Below, piece after piece: positions 1 to 13,500 of a DNA stretch of 64,000 bases. The notes beneath the pieces are model-generated. The model had not been told where the DNA came from, made no database searches, and saw only the letters and a program-made list of their open reading frames with translations. Position 1 is the first letter of the stretch. Each line of letters begins with the position of its first letter. The DNA is from Mya arenaria (taxonomy: Eukaryota > Mollusca > Bivalvia > Myida > Myidae): positions 23,351,473 through 23,415,472 of the forward strand of contig NC_069126.1 of NCBI RefSeq assembly GCF_026914265.1, read 5' to 3'. Both the position numbers and the translations under genes were made by a program.

Positions 1-1441
1 TCATGTTTTATGACGTAACATTCGTAAATATTTTGTCATTGTCTTTAATGGACAATACATGTTTATCATTCTTCAAATGACAAACGTTCAAGCCTTGTCC
101 GGTTGCAGCACATCATATAATACAATGCAGTTACTGTTTTTTCTGTTCTTCTAACAATAAAGTCGGCATGCATGGCGCAGTTCAGAAGACCAAAACTGAA
201 TGCTTTCTTACCAAGTGTTTAGCGCGAAATGACGCACGGATACTTATACATGTATCAACAAATGCTCATGCGCGACTTTCTAACTAATCCACTTTATAAA
301 ATCATTTAATGACTTATTAGAAATTTGGCGGTTGTTGACTCCTAAATGGAGTTTTGGTTTTTAAAGCTATTCTAAATAATTAAATATGAATGATACGCAT
401 ATCCCATTGGCGGAGGCTTAAGTCTGAACACCAAGGAAGTTTTGCGAGTTATGCTTTTATGGTTCAGCCTATGATTTAAATTGATATTCTATCAAGAATA
501 CAAATTACAAAATTCCATCATGCTCCCGAAACCATTCAAGCGAATATACTTAATTAGCAAATAAACTATACATAACGTTGTATTTGATAAATTTAACATG
601 ATGCAATGCATATATATCTACTAGTATTATATTTTTTTCGGCAAAATTTATTAGCGTGAGATTCAGTTTACATAAAGTGATAACATTCCGAAAACATATT
701 GCAACTTTCACGGAATTATTAATATTATTCATTTTGCGATGTTCGCCCAACTTAAAAACAGAAATCAAACGATTACAGTGTGCAAATGAACATGGTTTTA
801 GCTTCGTTTTAAATAACAAAATAAGACAAAGGGAGAACACTGCTGGTGAATTAACAGAAACAAAGATGTATTTATTGTTAAACCTATTAAGTTATAAGTA
901 ATAAGAAAAAAAACACAACAGTTCTGTATAAATAAAGTAGTATTAAGTCATTGTTAAAATATTAATGGCAAGATAGCAAAATAGCAAGCAGTATACAATA
1001 ATGATAAATAAGTTAAATAAAAACATGTATTATACACTGTCATGTACACAGAAATGATTGGCACATATATATGTGTGTTGACTAGAGAAATAATCAGAGC
1101 AACTATCATAACAAATCTATTAACGATCCTGTTAAATAAATTTAAAGTGACACTCTTATTCAAAATCAATACAAACATATGTATAACAAACATATATTTT
1201 GAGTGATAAACCCTCAACTATTTACTAAATAATGCATTTATGGAAAATATTAATTACTGAAAACGAGTTTGTAACCGTGTATATTATAGCAGAAAGCGCA
1301 AAAATATTAAATAATTGGTGAATGCAAATATATTTTAATACTATGGTCTACTATAGTCTCATAAGGTAGAAATACCGTGTTTAATGATCATTTCTTTCAA
1401 ATTAAACTCGGTATCCTCTATGGGAACCACTGTTTTCGACA
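1..1441. other. AT-rich flank downstream of P450-A
   Basis: No gene, RNA gene or clear repeat is seen here. The open frames are short, have no recognisable domain and follow the AT-rich composition. The stretch lies beyond the 3' end of the minus-strand P450-A gene. Confidence 0.5.
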
Positions 1442-1447
1442 TTTATT
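1442..1447 (-). promoter_or_regulatory. Candidate polyadenylation signal of P450-A
   Basis: On the minus strand this reads AATAAA, about 107 nt after the TGA stop at 1554. It is the first canonical hexamer after the stop. A T-rich stretch on the minus strand follows. Cleavage position is not determined. Confidence 0.45.
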
Positions 1448-1553
1448 CATCCTTTTTGGAATATTTAAACACTAATATCAATTATGGTGAATCTTATTTG
1501 GGAGTATGAGTGCATCTTTAAAAGATTTAAAACAACGTTTATGTTTTTCTTGA

Positions 1554-4500
1554 TCAACGGGACACAACTCTGCATGTGAAGTCTGGCGCCTGGAGGACTG
1601 TTCCCGGAGCTAGCTCCCTTGGATCGGAAGACGGCAGGCTGCCGGAACTTGGCGGGAGGAGCTCGTGGTTACGTAACAACGCGGTGACAAACAGGAACAT
1701 GCGGCTGTATGCGGTCTTCACGCCCATGCATGATCGAAAACCCACACCGAATGGCATAAAATAACTGAAAAATAGAGAACATAATCAATTCATAGTTTAA
1801 TTTTGTGTAACTTATCTGCTGCGTAAAAAATATCAATCATTATCTACAATACAGTAAAATGATAAACAGAATAAAATGAATGTGTTTACTGTTGAGTAGC
1901 ATATCTACTTTAAGTCAATGGTAGAGTGTTGTCTATGGGAGCATTGTCCAAGTTATGTCAATAATACTAATAATTTTATTCATCCGCTTGTTGACTGGTC
2001 GAGCAAGAGTAGTAAAATGAAAGTTAATGAAGACACCAGCCGTACACACCCCGGGCGAGTGGTGGCCTAGCGTGGAGGTTACCTGTGCCTGAGTTCGCTG
2101 GTTTCCGTCAGTAGGGAGCCGTCCTCCTGCAGGAAGCGCGTGGGCCGGAAACTCCAAGGATCCGTCCACAAGCTTTCGTCGTGATGCACGTGCCACTGGT
2201 TGCCGTAAACCTGCGGCGACATTGCTGGTTAAATCGTTGAATAATAAATTATCAGAGATTTTTTGTATAATTATGCTAATAATGGTGTAACAAGCAATTA
2301 TGATCACCGTTGGCATGTCGTTAGAGTTCTAAATTATTATGTACTGTTTGTACGGTAGTAACATTTTTAGTGTAATTGGCGAATTCTTAATTATTCTCCA
2401 TGATTGAAGATAATTTACCTCAGTTGTTTTACGAGGGTCCTTCAAAATGTTACGTGGTAAATATTAACCAAACCTATAAATCTACAACCTCGTTCTAGCA
2501 AAAATAGTTCAAGTGTTAGCATAATTTTATTCTTTGTTCAGAAATAACACCATCAAGTGTGATGGTCGATGGTTGTGATGGTATACATACTGTCATGTGT
2601 ACTTACAAATTGAATGGTTTAGATACTGGAATCATTAAAACCATTTAAATTATTTATTTTGTGTAAGAATATACTAACAATCTTAAACCAGTCTTAAGCT
2701 TTAAGTTTTTAGTGTTTTAAATACTATTTCGTAACTACCCACTTATTGGCTCACTTTTTATATCGACCGCCTTACCTTATTAAAATCAATAACGGCTGAG
2801 TACTTATATGATGAAATAAATACAATGGACAATTTGAACAACAGTCCAGTCTTTAAGGACAAAATATGATGCTGAACGCTTGTTATTGTATTGGCATAGG
2901 AATCGCTATTTAAGAGGACAATACCGTGTCTAAGTTTCAATTCTTAGTCTGAATTAACACTCACTCTTCCTGACACAGGCCACCCAAGCTCCCCATTTTG
3001 AGAAAAGGGCTTATCAGTTCATGCAATTGAACCAGTCAATAAATCACCACTTAGCATGTCATCCTGCTGGGCTATTTACTGAGTGTATTCTCAGATGTTT
3101 CTGTACTGACCAATTTCAGTATGCTAGCATTGAGTTTTTCATGAATGAATTGCATGTATAATCAAAGCCCTGATAGTGCTGAACGGCTTGAGCGATGATT
3201 CCTTTTATGTGATCAATGAGAAAACAAAACATATGAATGATAGCATAGCACTCGCTCGCTCACTCTCACACTTGCCCGTCCATCCATCCAACATGCCGAC
3301 ACACCCGTCCGTCCACTCACCCACCAATCAAAGCCACTCACAACCCAACCCTGCCCCAATACTTATTCGGTGTATTCCATGAGCTGTAAAATAAAACGGA
3401 CATTATATCAAAAGGTTATATTCAGATTCAACTAAACTTTTATACTAGTGTGTTATTCTATTATGCCTATCAACTACAATTTTAAGAGAATGTGAACACA
3501 ATTGTAGTATAGAAAATACTATTTCAATTCAGACACAGCTTAAAAAAGAGAGTATAACAAATTATTTACAAATGTACATATTTAAACCAGTCCTATATGG
3601 AAATAATAATCATTAGAATGTTCAGAAGTATATGACTTACACGCGCAAGGCTAGATTTTGTTTGAACTTACACACTAAAAACATACATGCACAGAGAAAA
3701 ATGAGCCAGCTTACCAAGAAGTTGGAGTATGAACACCAATATACGTTTGCAAAATTTGAGTTATATATCAATGGATAGTATATAGGATAAATGTTCTTCT
3801 ATCTTACAAACAATGTTACTTGGTATATTTATGTTGTTTCACTTCTAGAACAGTGCAGGCAGAAGGGAGAAACACGCACTGAATTAATTATAGATTGTAC
3901 ATCTGCAGGCCCCAATTTCTCGAAACTTCTTAAGTCTCTTATAAGAGGATTAAGCTAAGCCCACTATTTTTGTCTTTCAATAATTTGCGTAATATGTACT
4001 TATTTAAGAATTTTCATGCTTTGTTTATGAATTATCATTATGATAATCACAATAAACCATTTTTCAATAATCAAAATCCAATTTAGGTATGTACTTTACC
4101 TAATTGAAATAAGCTACTTAAGCCTGTTAAGCTTAAGCAGTTTCGAGAAATAGGGGCCAGAATGTCCTTCACTGTAGTATCTTAATTATATTATTATAAG
4201 CAATACAATATATTATTATAAGCAATACAGTTACAATTAGCTCAACACCAGACCTTCAAGTAGTTTTTCAGTTTATGGGTGTTTATCCATTCATATCCGT
4301 GTGTATAAATATGTTTTACTGTTAATATACTCAAAAAATTACATACTCGTACATGAACTTATTTTGCAAATCAAACATTATTTCAGGTATGTTTCAGAGA
4401 CTGATTTTCATTGAAATTTGGTACTTTCGAGAATGATTTTCAACTCCACATTGACTCATTTTATTTTTTGTGGTCTATTACAAAAGTCATGAGCTAAAGC

Positions 4501-7500
4501 TCAAGCCTAAAAACGTCTTTTAAATGGAGGTACATGCTTGCATACATAAGTATATACACAAACCCTTCAAGAGGATTGAACACCTCATTCGTGTACACAA
4601 AGTGGAAAATTTTAAGTTAAAACATGAACTCACAATGTTTTCTTTTCGGTTCTTGTGTTTGATAAAAGGTGGAATATGAATAACTTTGCTGCAGTTTTGT
4701 TATGCTTTATTTTTAGTAGCACTTTTTCAACAAACCAATGCACCTGATTTGTTTACGTTATGGTCACAGAAAACAGTGTATGCATTATATTCCCGCGTCA
4801 CAGTCAGGTGGGTATTATTTAGGAATCGCGTTATCACGTGTGTCCGTACGGCAGTCGGTCCCTCCGTCCCGTTTTTGTCGATTCTTTATCTTTCTCATTC
4901 ATGTCCTAATTTTTTGGCAGAAGTGAACGTCATTGCATGCGAATTCAGTGGACTTATAGAAACACGTTTTTGCTTTCTAAATACTGTTTCGACCTGGGAA
5001 AAGATGTTTTTGGGTTGTTAAGTACTAGAATATTAACACATTAGGCTAGAAAAACACAAAATGGACTTTAAAGGTGATACTTCCGGCTGAATGGGCTTAC
5101 ATAATACTCAAGTAGAGACTCATATTTGCAATTTCACATTCAAATGATTTTGACCTACATTTTGAAATGCGTATTATTGTATGACAACTCCGTATGAAGT
5201 ACATTATGAAACAGTCATATCATCTTATCATAACGATATGTTGCGATTTACGCCAAGTATGCAAATTTCAACTTGTGGAATTTTTGGATGCGTTTATATG
5301 GTAATTGATAACATTGACTTTTTTTAATAAAATGCAATTAGTTTGTGTTGAAAAGAACATAAGAAATAATTGTGAAGCTAATTTTATTCACGTAAGATAT
5401 CAATACTTATTACAACTCGTATTCACTTAGAGATATTATGTTGCAGTAATTTAAGAGAAATAAAAAATGTTATCCTGTCAGAAAACATTTTAACTGCACT
5501 TATTGACGATTTATTTTCCAATCTTAAAATAATAAGAATCAAGAATATTTTAACATACAAAGTATCAGCTGAAATAAGAATGTGATAGCTTTTCATGATA
5601 ATTTAATGTATTTGAAATTTTAGCAATCCATGTTTATACCATATGAGCCTCAAAGAAAGTACAAATAAATAAATGAATTTAAAAAGAAGGAAATAATATT
5701 GAAAAAATTGGGGCATTTTGCATACTCTGGCCTCAAAATGATCATTCCATGTACCATGTAACTATGTGGCTTGCTTTAGATCATTATCACAGAGGTGTTA
5801 ATAAACACTGACTCTGAGTAACCTTTATCAAAATGATAAGTTGGGGGGGGGGGGCAAAAACTCTGGATAAGCGATAGCAAAAACAATTTACCACCTCACT
5901 TTTTTAACCAGCACCATCGAAGCAACAGCATACTTTACAATCAAATTTTATTCTATTGATAAGCCTTGAAGCCGCACTCTCACAGATTTAAAAATTTTAC
6001 AACTTTTTTTTAGAAATTTTTGCGTAAATACCTGCAAACCAATGATATGAGATTGCTGACAAAACATCAGATCGTAGATTTTCATATTTCCGTTCGAAAA
6101 TTAATGTTTTATGGCCTAAACGGTTAAAGAAAAATGCATGTCTACGAAATATTCATAAAGGCTGGAGTCTTCATTGTATTTTGATCAAAATGTCCAAAAT
6201 GCGGTTTAGAATACACTAGCAAAGTTTTACATGTTATAATGATTATTTATAACAGAACATTTTGAAGGACTCTCATACAATGATATCGCAGCACGTGCAT
6301 AAATGCCAGTGGGAAGGAAATTGGAACAATCGTTATAGTATTAACTAAATGAAGAAAAAATGTCGTCTAGGAATTTAAATAAATGTTTGCCAAATAATTA
6401 TCACACTTGAGTGTTTTTAGGATCGTCAGAGAAATATCAAAAGTAAATAAAATCACTGTTTAGTGCGCAAGATCAAAGAGTAAACAAAGTACGGACTCAT
6501 AGAAGTACATAACCACATAATATGTGTAGTATACTAGGCGTACAGAAATAATCTTTGTTTCCACTACCAACCGACCCTATTTTTTCCCTCCCGACCCTAC
6601 AATTTTATTTGCGTTGTGATCGATATATGTGGATTTCTTTAGTTATTTCCTAAATAAACGAATAAGTTTGTGTGAACATGTTAAAATTTACCATTTTATA
6701 TTTAAAGCTTTCTGCAATAATGATATACCCGGATAAAGGTCTGTCTGGTACACAAACACGGTTCTAAAAATAAAAAGAAAGTTACGCCTGCCAGCTTAAC
6801 TTTTTTTTCTTTTTATCGTGAATGGAAAAACACTTTTTTGGCCTTCTGGTTTCATTCAGCAAGTTTGTAAGGATCTACGCCTGTCTGCTTACCTTTTTTC
6901 ATTTTTTAATGTAAATGGAAAAACACTTTTTTGGCCTTCTGGTTTCATTAAGCAAATGTGTGAGGATCTAGATTTATAATCAAAATTGAAGAGAGACCAC
7001 TATTACCACTTAAACGAACAGCCGCATCGCAATAACAGCGGAGAGACGTGGGTACTAGACACTTCGGGGAAAATCAGGAAATTCCTTGATTAAGTTATCG
7101 GGATCATGTTATCTAGGGACGAACAGATTCCCACAATCTTTGACATTGCACCAAATTTATTTATTTCATCACTTGAAGCGTGGCCTGTTTCGTTTATTTC
7201 ACACTTAGTATTAGTAAGCTATCGTTTTTCCATACAACAAATAATGTGGCTTTCTTGGAAATTCGGTGAGTTACAAAATGTGTAAAATCATTACTTTTGT
7301 TTCTGAAATGCTGTGAAAGTTTCTACTCAATTGAATTTTAAAGCTGCACTCTCACAGATTGACCATTTTGACATTTTTTTTATTGGAATGAGCCAATTTT
7401 TGCGTAAATGTGAGAAATGACTGCTGACAAAAGATCAGATCGTAGCTTTTCATATTTATGTTTGAAAGATGTTTAATGGCTAAAAGCGTTACCAACTCTT

Positions 7501-10500
7501 CATGAAAAATGATTTTTTCAGCAGCTTCCCAAACAAATGATATCTGTTCTATTGTGAGTTATCTTATATGACTCAATTGAAGGCATTGATGACAAAATCA
7601 GCTGATGCTGAAACCAAAAAAGAGTCAAAGTTGTCAATCTCAGAGAGTGCAGCTTTTACCTGGCCACCAGTGCGTTTTAGCCGTGCAAAAAGCACATACT
7701 AAATGTGGTTATAGACCACTATGCTTGAAACAAGATTAAGAAAATTGTAGGAGTTCGTCGAATATGACCAGGGATGGTATTCAATAATCAAGTTAAGTTA
7801 ATCTTATGGTCATACATCATTGACTTCATTCCCCTTATTAGTTAGTTATTAATAACAAGTAATCTGATTAGCTACATCTTTCTTAGATCCAATTAAGACG
7901 TAAATTGAATACCAGCCCATATATCTATCATATATGTATTACAAACGTTTCCAGTGTTTGTACTTACAGACGTGCCTTTAGGGATGCAATACCCCTCTAT
8001 TTCTATGTTTTCCTCCGCGTTCGTGTGAGTCGCGGTGAGGGCAAGATGGGATTGGTACCTGCAGATAGAAACCAAACAATCATGTTTAACAACAAATATA
8101 AATGTACCCTTCTGGGTGACTGGTGCCTGTATGTAGAAACCATACATGGAGGTTTTACAACAATTATAAATGTACCCGTCTGCGTGATTGGTGCCTGTAG
8201 GTAGAAACCATAAATGGAGGTTTTACAACAAATATAAATGTACCCGTCTGCGTGACTGGTGCCTGCAGGTAGTAACCAAAACATGGAGGTTTTACATCAA
8301 ATATAACTGAACCCGTCTGCGTGACTGGTACTTGCAGAAAGAAACCACAAATGGAGGTTTAACAACATATATAACTGAACCCGTCTGCGTGACTGGTACC
8401 TGAAGATAGAAACCAAACATTGTGGTTTTATAACGAATATAACTGTACCCGTCTGTGTAACATGAAGATTTTAAAATGAATATGGTTGTACCCGTCTGCG
8501 TGACTGGTGCCTGCAGATAGAAACCAAACATGGAGGTTTTGCAACGATTACAATTGCACCAGTCTGGTACCTTGCGTCAGAAACCAAACCAAACAAGAAC
8601 CTGATTGTATCCGTCTGTATGGATGGTTCCTGCACACAGACACCAAACATAGAGGTTTTATATCAAATATAAAATAACTCGTCTATGGTAGGTGGAGCTT
8701 AGATTGTTCCAGCGCTTAACTTTGTTTTAACAAAAAGCACATATTGAATAATTGTTCATCGTTTTGGGATACATACATTCGTATATTGTTTCGTATATAT
8801 GCATTTAACATTACAACGAAAGGCATTTATAAGTTCGTCAAACATCATACAACTCACCTCAGTGTTTCCAGTATGCAGGCGTATGTAAATGGCATTCTGT
8901 ACATGTCGTCTGCTGTGGGCTGCTTTTCCTGGCCTATGACGTCATCAATCTCTTGTCGAATTCTTGTCTGCACTTGCTGGTGATGTACAAGCAGGAACAA
9001 GATTCCGGACAAAACACCACGTGACGTTAGCGTAGCTGGAAAAAGCCAATCAGTTAAAAATGCAATCGCCATTTTATTATTATTTTCCAAAACATAATGA
9101 TGTATTTTTAGCAAAAGACAAATATTGAGATAATACTATTGACTCATTAACATTTGCCTTTTCATTTTACATAACGCATCAACATTGGTCTAGGTACACT
9201 ATGAGCCTTACACGTATTAATGAGATCCATGACGACGCCGAGCACGTGGTCGTCTGTTAGCCACGTTTCCGTCGTCTGCAACTTAAACAGCTCCGCCAGT
9301 AAGCTCACACTGTCGTCTTGTAGCTGGGACTGTCATAAAACAAATAAGTCGATATGTTTAAGATTTGAGTTTATCCTAATATATATTGATTATCTATGTC
9401 ACCGATTGGGTGTTCAAAGCAATCGTCTTCCGTGAACGCTCTGTATGTCGAACTCTGGTATCTCGAATGGCTCGTTACATCAAACTTTTTACCGGTCCCG
9501 AATATTTTCCTTATGATTTTTTTTCTTAAATTTCGGTACGTACTCATTCAGTTTACTTTTTAACTAGATGGCGACGAATATAGTCAAATGGAATAAACCT
9601 GTGCACTATTTTGTTCAGTCTTATACATTCCGTGATTTATTGGCACTTGATGTAATTACTACTTATACAATTGAAGGCATATTCTTATATTTGATTTTTT
9701 TCTGATTTATTTTTAATATTGAGTACATGTGTAACCAATATTGATTGCGTGATACAGTGTATATCGTTGTTAGGGGTGACCTCTGGTCTAAATCTATGAA
9801 ATACACGAATTAATTAAAATTCACGTCACAGGCAAATCGGTTATCTAATATACGGGCCACACAGGGTGATTTAGAATCACGAGTGGATTCCTATTGGATA
9901 CTGTGGCACCATGGCCCACATGGCAGGTGTATACTAGTCAATGTTTTTTGTGTAACTCTCATATACTATGTGTTTAATATATCAATTACAAAGAAGTGCA
10001 AATGTTTTAAAACTAACCTTCAATGTATTAACTAGGTCATTCCGAAGGCTTTCCTTGCTCGTCATAACTTTTCGGTACAGGTTACCATAGTAACCTGGCA
10101 GGTATCTAATCCAGGGCGCTACTTTGAAGACCAGGTGTACGGCTGGATTGATGAGCTCATTGCCTACTTCATCAAAACTTGCAATCGCCTGCAGAGCCGG
10201 ATCGTCATCCTCCAGGCGCTTGCCCGTAAACTATAATACATACCAAGGAAAGATGATAATCGTATGGATTTCTGTTTGGACAGAATTCTCAATAACGGAT
10301 TTGAGACAAATTGTGTAACTACTTAAGGAATGAATGTTAGGGATTTTATCGGTGTATGAACGCAATTGGTACTTTGACCAGCCCAATTGCGTTCATATCC
10401 CCGATAATGACATCAATCCTGCAACTAACTACTTATATTCACACCAATAGTCCATTATTTTATTCAAGAATTGTTAAAAATGTACTTCATTTCATTTAAG

Positions 10501-13500
10501 AAAACCTTTCAGTAATTCTTTCAGACCCATTCTGTAAACAAAACGACCCAAATGTAACCGGAAACATTTTGTCAAATGACGTCACAATAACGCGGGAAAA
10601 GATAAACCACTTGAAATCTTTTTTCAACGTAAAATTGAAACACTTCCTTAAGTTTCGGTCTATATTTTACGGAACTGCTGACACACTACAAACAATAACA
10701 AGATCAATAGTTTTCATGTATATTGTTATGCGATGAATTACGATCCGAACATATCCGAAGATGTTGCGTTCATCGATTGATAAACGCAATTGCCTAAAAG
10801 CAGTTCATATAAGGAATGGAAGTTGAGGTGTAAATATAACGTTGAAGAAACGCTTCCTGGATAAATGAACGTGATATTGATTCGGTTGTTTGAACAGAGG
10901 CCACGTGGTGGTGTTAGTAGTTTATACTCCGGGTCCCGGCGTGAGCACATTGAAGGGTCCCAGAGTGACAGTTCGACCACCGAACACCTATCCTGGGCAG
11001 AACCAGTACTAGGTGCCTTCACCTCTGGAAGGAACTGACAACTTCTGTACATGCCATGGGCAGTGGTACAGTGCGAATGGTCGTAGAAAGGATTTCATAA
11101 CCAATCACAACAGAAGTGACCTGGCCCGCCCGGGAATCGAACCCGGGTTGTCCGATTCAGAGTCCAACGCTCTACCGATTGAGCTAACCGGGCGGACCAG
11201 AGGCCACGTCAGTGAGGTCACTTGTTTTATAGACGTTACATACATCCTACCGCAATAAAACGTCTTTTGACCAATCGCAAGCGCAGAGGTATACTGAAGC
11301 CACGACTGCTATCGGATGCAATTAAATGGATATGCGTTCATCAATGAAAGCGTCACAGGTTTGTAAATATTAAAGGGACTTAACACCAGATTCTACAAAA
11401 TCGGCAAATACAGTAATTCCTCAAATGACCCTGGGGTGCGTTTCAATAAAGATTTTTATCGTAAATTGAAATTATCTTAGTGTCATAGTTTCATTATTTT
11501 ATGACATATTTGAGTGAACTGAACTCGAGTCAGCATTGAAAATGAACACCAAATTGAGTAAATAAAAATAATTGATGTACATGTATTGTTTATCTTTATA
11601 CAGGTTTAAGAGAATTGAAGTTACGACTAAAATCCTTTATTAAAACAGCCCCCAGAAGTATCAATACGAGCTGATATGAGGACGATTAAACATTATTTAA
11701 ATAACTAAAATAATATTTTATTGCTGTCTCAGCTGTGTTTATCCGTTTAAAAATAGCGCATCTGGTTTCCCATTCTGAATTGTGTATATTAAGCATGTTA
11801 AAGTCCCGTGATTAGTAAAGATGCATGTACATCCGCTATTTTAAAAGTTACTAGGATATACGTGGTAGACAAACCCATACAATTTAGCAGTGGAAAAATA
11901 TGTTAAACCTGCGAAAGATACATGTGTCGTAAATAAGATTCCATGCGTTGTACACAACGATATCAATTTTATGTAAGCTAGTGACAATTTTTTTTTCTTG
12001 CAATGGTATCATCTGGTGTCTAGTCCCTTTAAATGAAAAAGGCCAATTATCAGCTATTTGTATTGCGAAAAAAACATGAACAATAACACCTTTACACATC
12101 GGGTAGACTCCTAACAGGAACTAATTTATGTTATTACACATGATTTTGTTATTCTTACCAGCTGTCCATACAACCTAAGGCTTGTGTATTCAAGTGCAAT
12201 TTGTTATTCACTTACTGTACTACTGCAGGTACTCAAAACTTGTTTGATTATAGCTCTATCGTAGTAATAAAACCAAAATTACGCTCAAGTGGTATTCAAG
12301 TATTTTTCGACGAATTTGTTGTACAGGTATATGCTATCTTGACAAAACTAGCAACAAGTTTGTACAAATGAACGATTAAAAAAAGAGTATAATATATTCG
12401 ATGTTGTGAATAACCCTACAAAATTTCTTTTTTCTTAATTTAGAATAAAACCTTCATCCTCAGCCAATGGAATTGCAGCAGAAAGTACATTTAATCATTA
12501 AGGATTTCAATTTTCGTGGGCGTTTAAAGGTCCGCCTACTGCTACTCATCCGATGTCACTGTGTCAGAGTTTGCCTTTACAATAAGTCAACCAATGTGTC
12601 AGTTAAAGTAGGCTGTATTGTAAGACACTATGCTCACTCGGCACATTCTTAACCATTAAGAAATTACTTCATGTCATCCAACTATAACAAAGACAACAGT
12701 AGCATGTCATTTCGCACGTGATGTTTCTTGAAAATGTATGGCTTACGCAGTTTATGCTTATGCACACGAAACAATTCAGCTATAGACCTTTAAATATGAG
12801 ATGAGCATATAAGGCAAATAACACCAATTCGGAAGTGCATACTCATATTTCTTTGAATTATTACATGACAGTGAATCAAAGCATGGTTATACCATCACAG
12901 ACCATTGGCTACTTTCCTTATTTATAGGTTTGAAACTGAATGATCTGTGATTTGAAAAAAAAAACAGGCTGAACATTCTTGATCTACTTGGTCAAATTTT
13001 ATTGTTTACATTTTCACCGCTTTGTTTGTCCTCGTAGAAGTGATATGGTCAATTTACAGGATGCACAGTGGTTACGTTCAACCATTTTTTTGTGTTTATG
13101 AGAAACGTTACTTTTTAACGATGTTTAATGTTTAATAAAGCTGTGGAGGTTTCTCCCCATAAATGGTATTGCGGTCGTTATACATGACTAGAAATCAGTG
13201 CTTTCTTGTGTACACATTGCTCAATTGACTATAAAATATATCTATGAAAAATATTCATATTTAGGCACCTACCATGATTCCTATGAGCTTACAAAGAGTG
13301 TTCTGCAGTGGCGCTATAATATTCACATCTCCGTCGTTATCAGCTATATTCCGAACGTAATCGTTTATTTCCGCCATTTGAATACTCTCAAAGTCTTGAT
13401 TTTCATCTCTCACAGTATACATGGCCTTTAAAGTCAAAGCCTTAAATTTTGAACACAATTCATCATACCTTCTGAACAGAATGTCTTTGTATCCATTTGC

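Larger units (their letters stand above)
2211..7967 (-). other. Intron 5 of P450-A (5.8 kb)
   Basis: Noncoding and flanked by good splice sites (donor GTAAG after exon 5, acceptor CCGCAG before exon 6). The equivalent intron in P450-B is only about 0.8 kb, so this one has been enlarged, partly by the inverted-repeat elements listed separately. A low-complexity CTCGCTCACTCTC/CCATCCATC stretch lies near 3250-3350 and a G homopolymer near 5845. No other gene is seen. Confidence 0.7.

Noticed and set aside
4686..5021. 111-codon plus-strand open frame with a hydrophobic start
   Set aside because: It is in intron 5 of P450-A on the opposite strand, with no recognisable domain, no conserved partner and no splice context.
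11122..11193. tRNA-Gln(CTG) gene on the minus strand
   Set aside because: The D-arm, anticodon loop and T-arm are convincing, but the acceptor and anticodon stems have mismatches. The sequence is the head of a 291-bp element flanked by target-site duplications, so it is a SINE.
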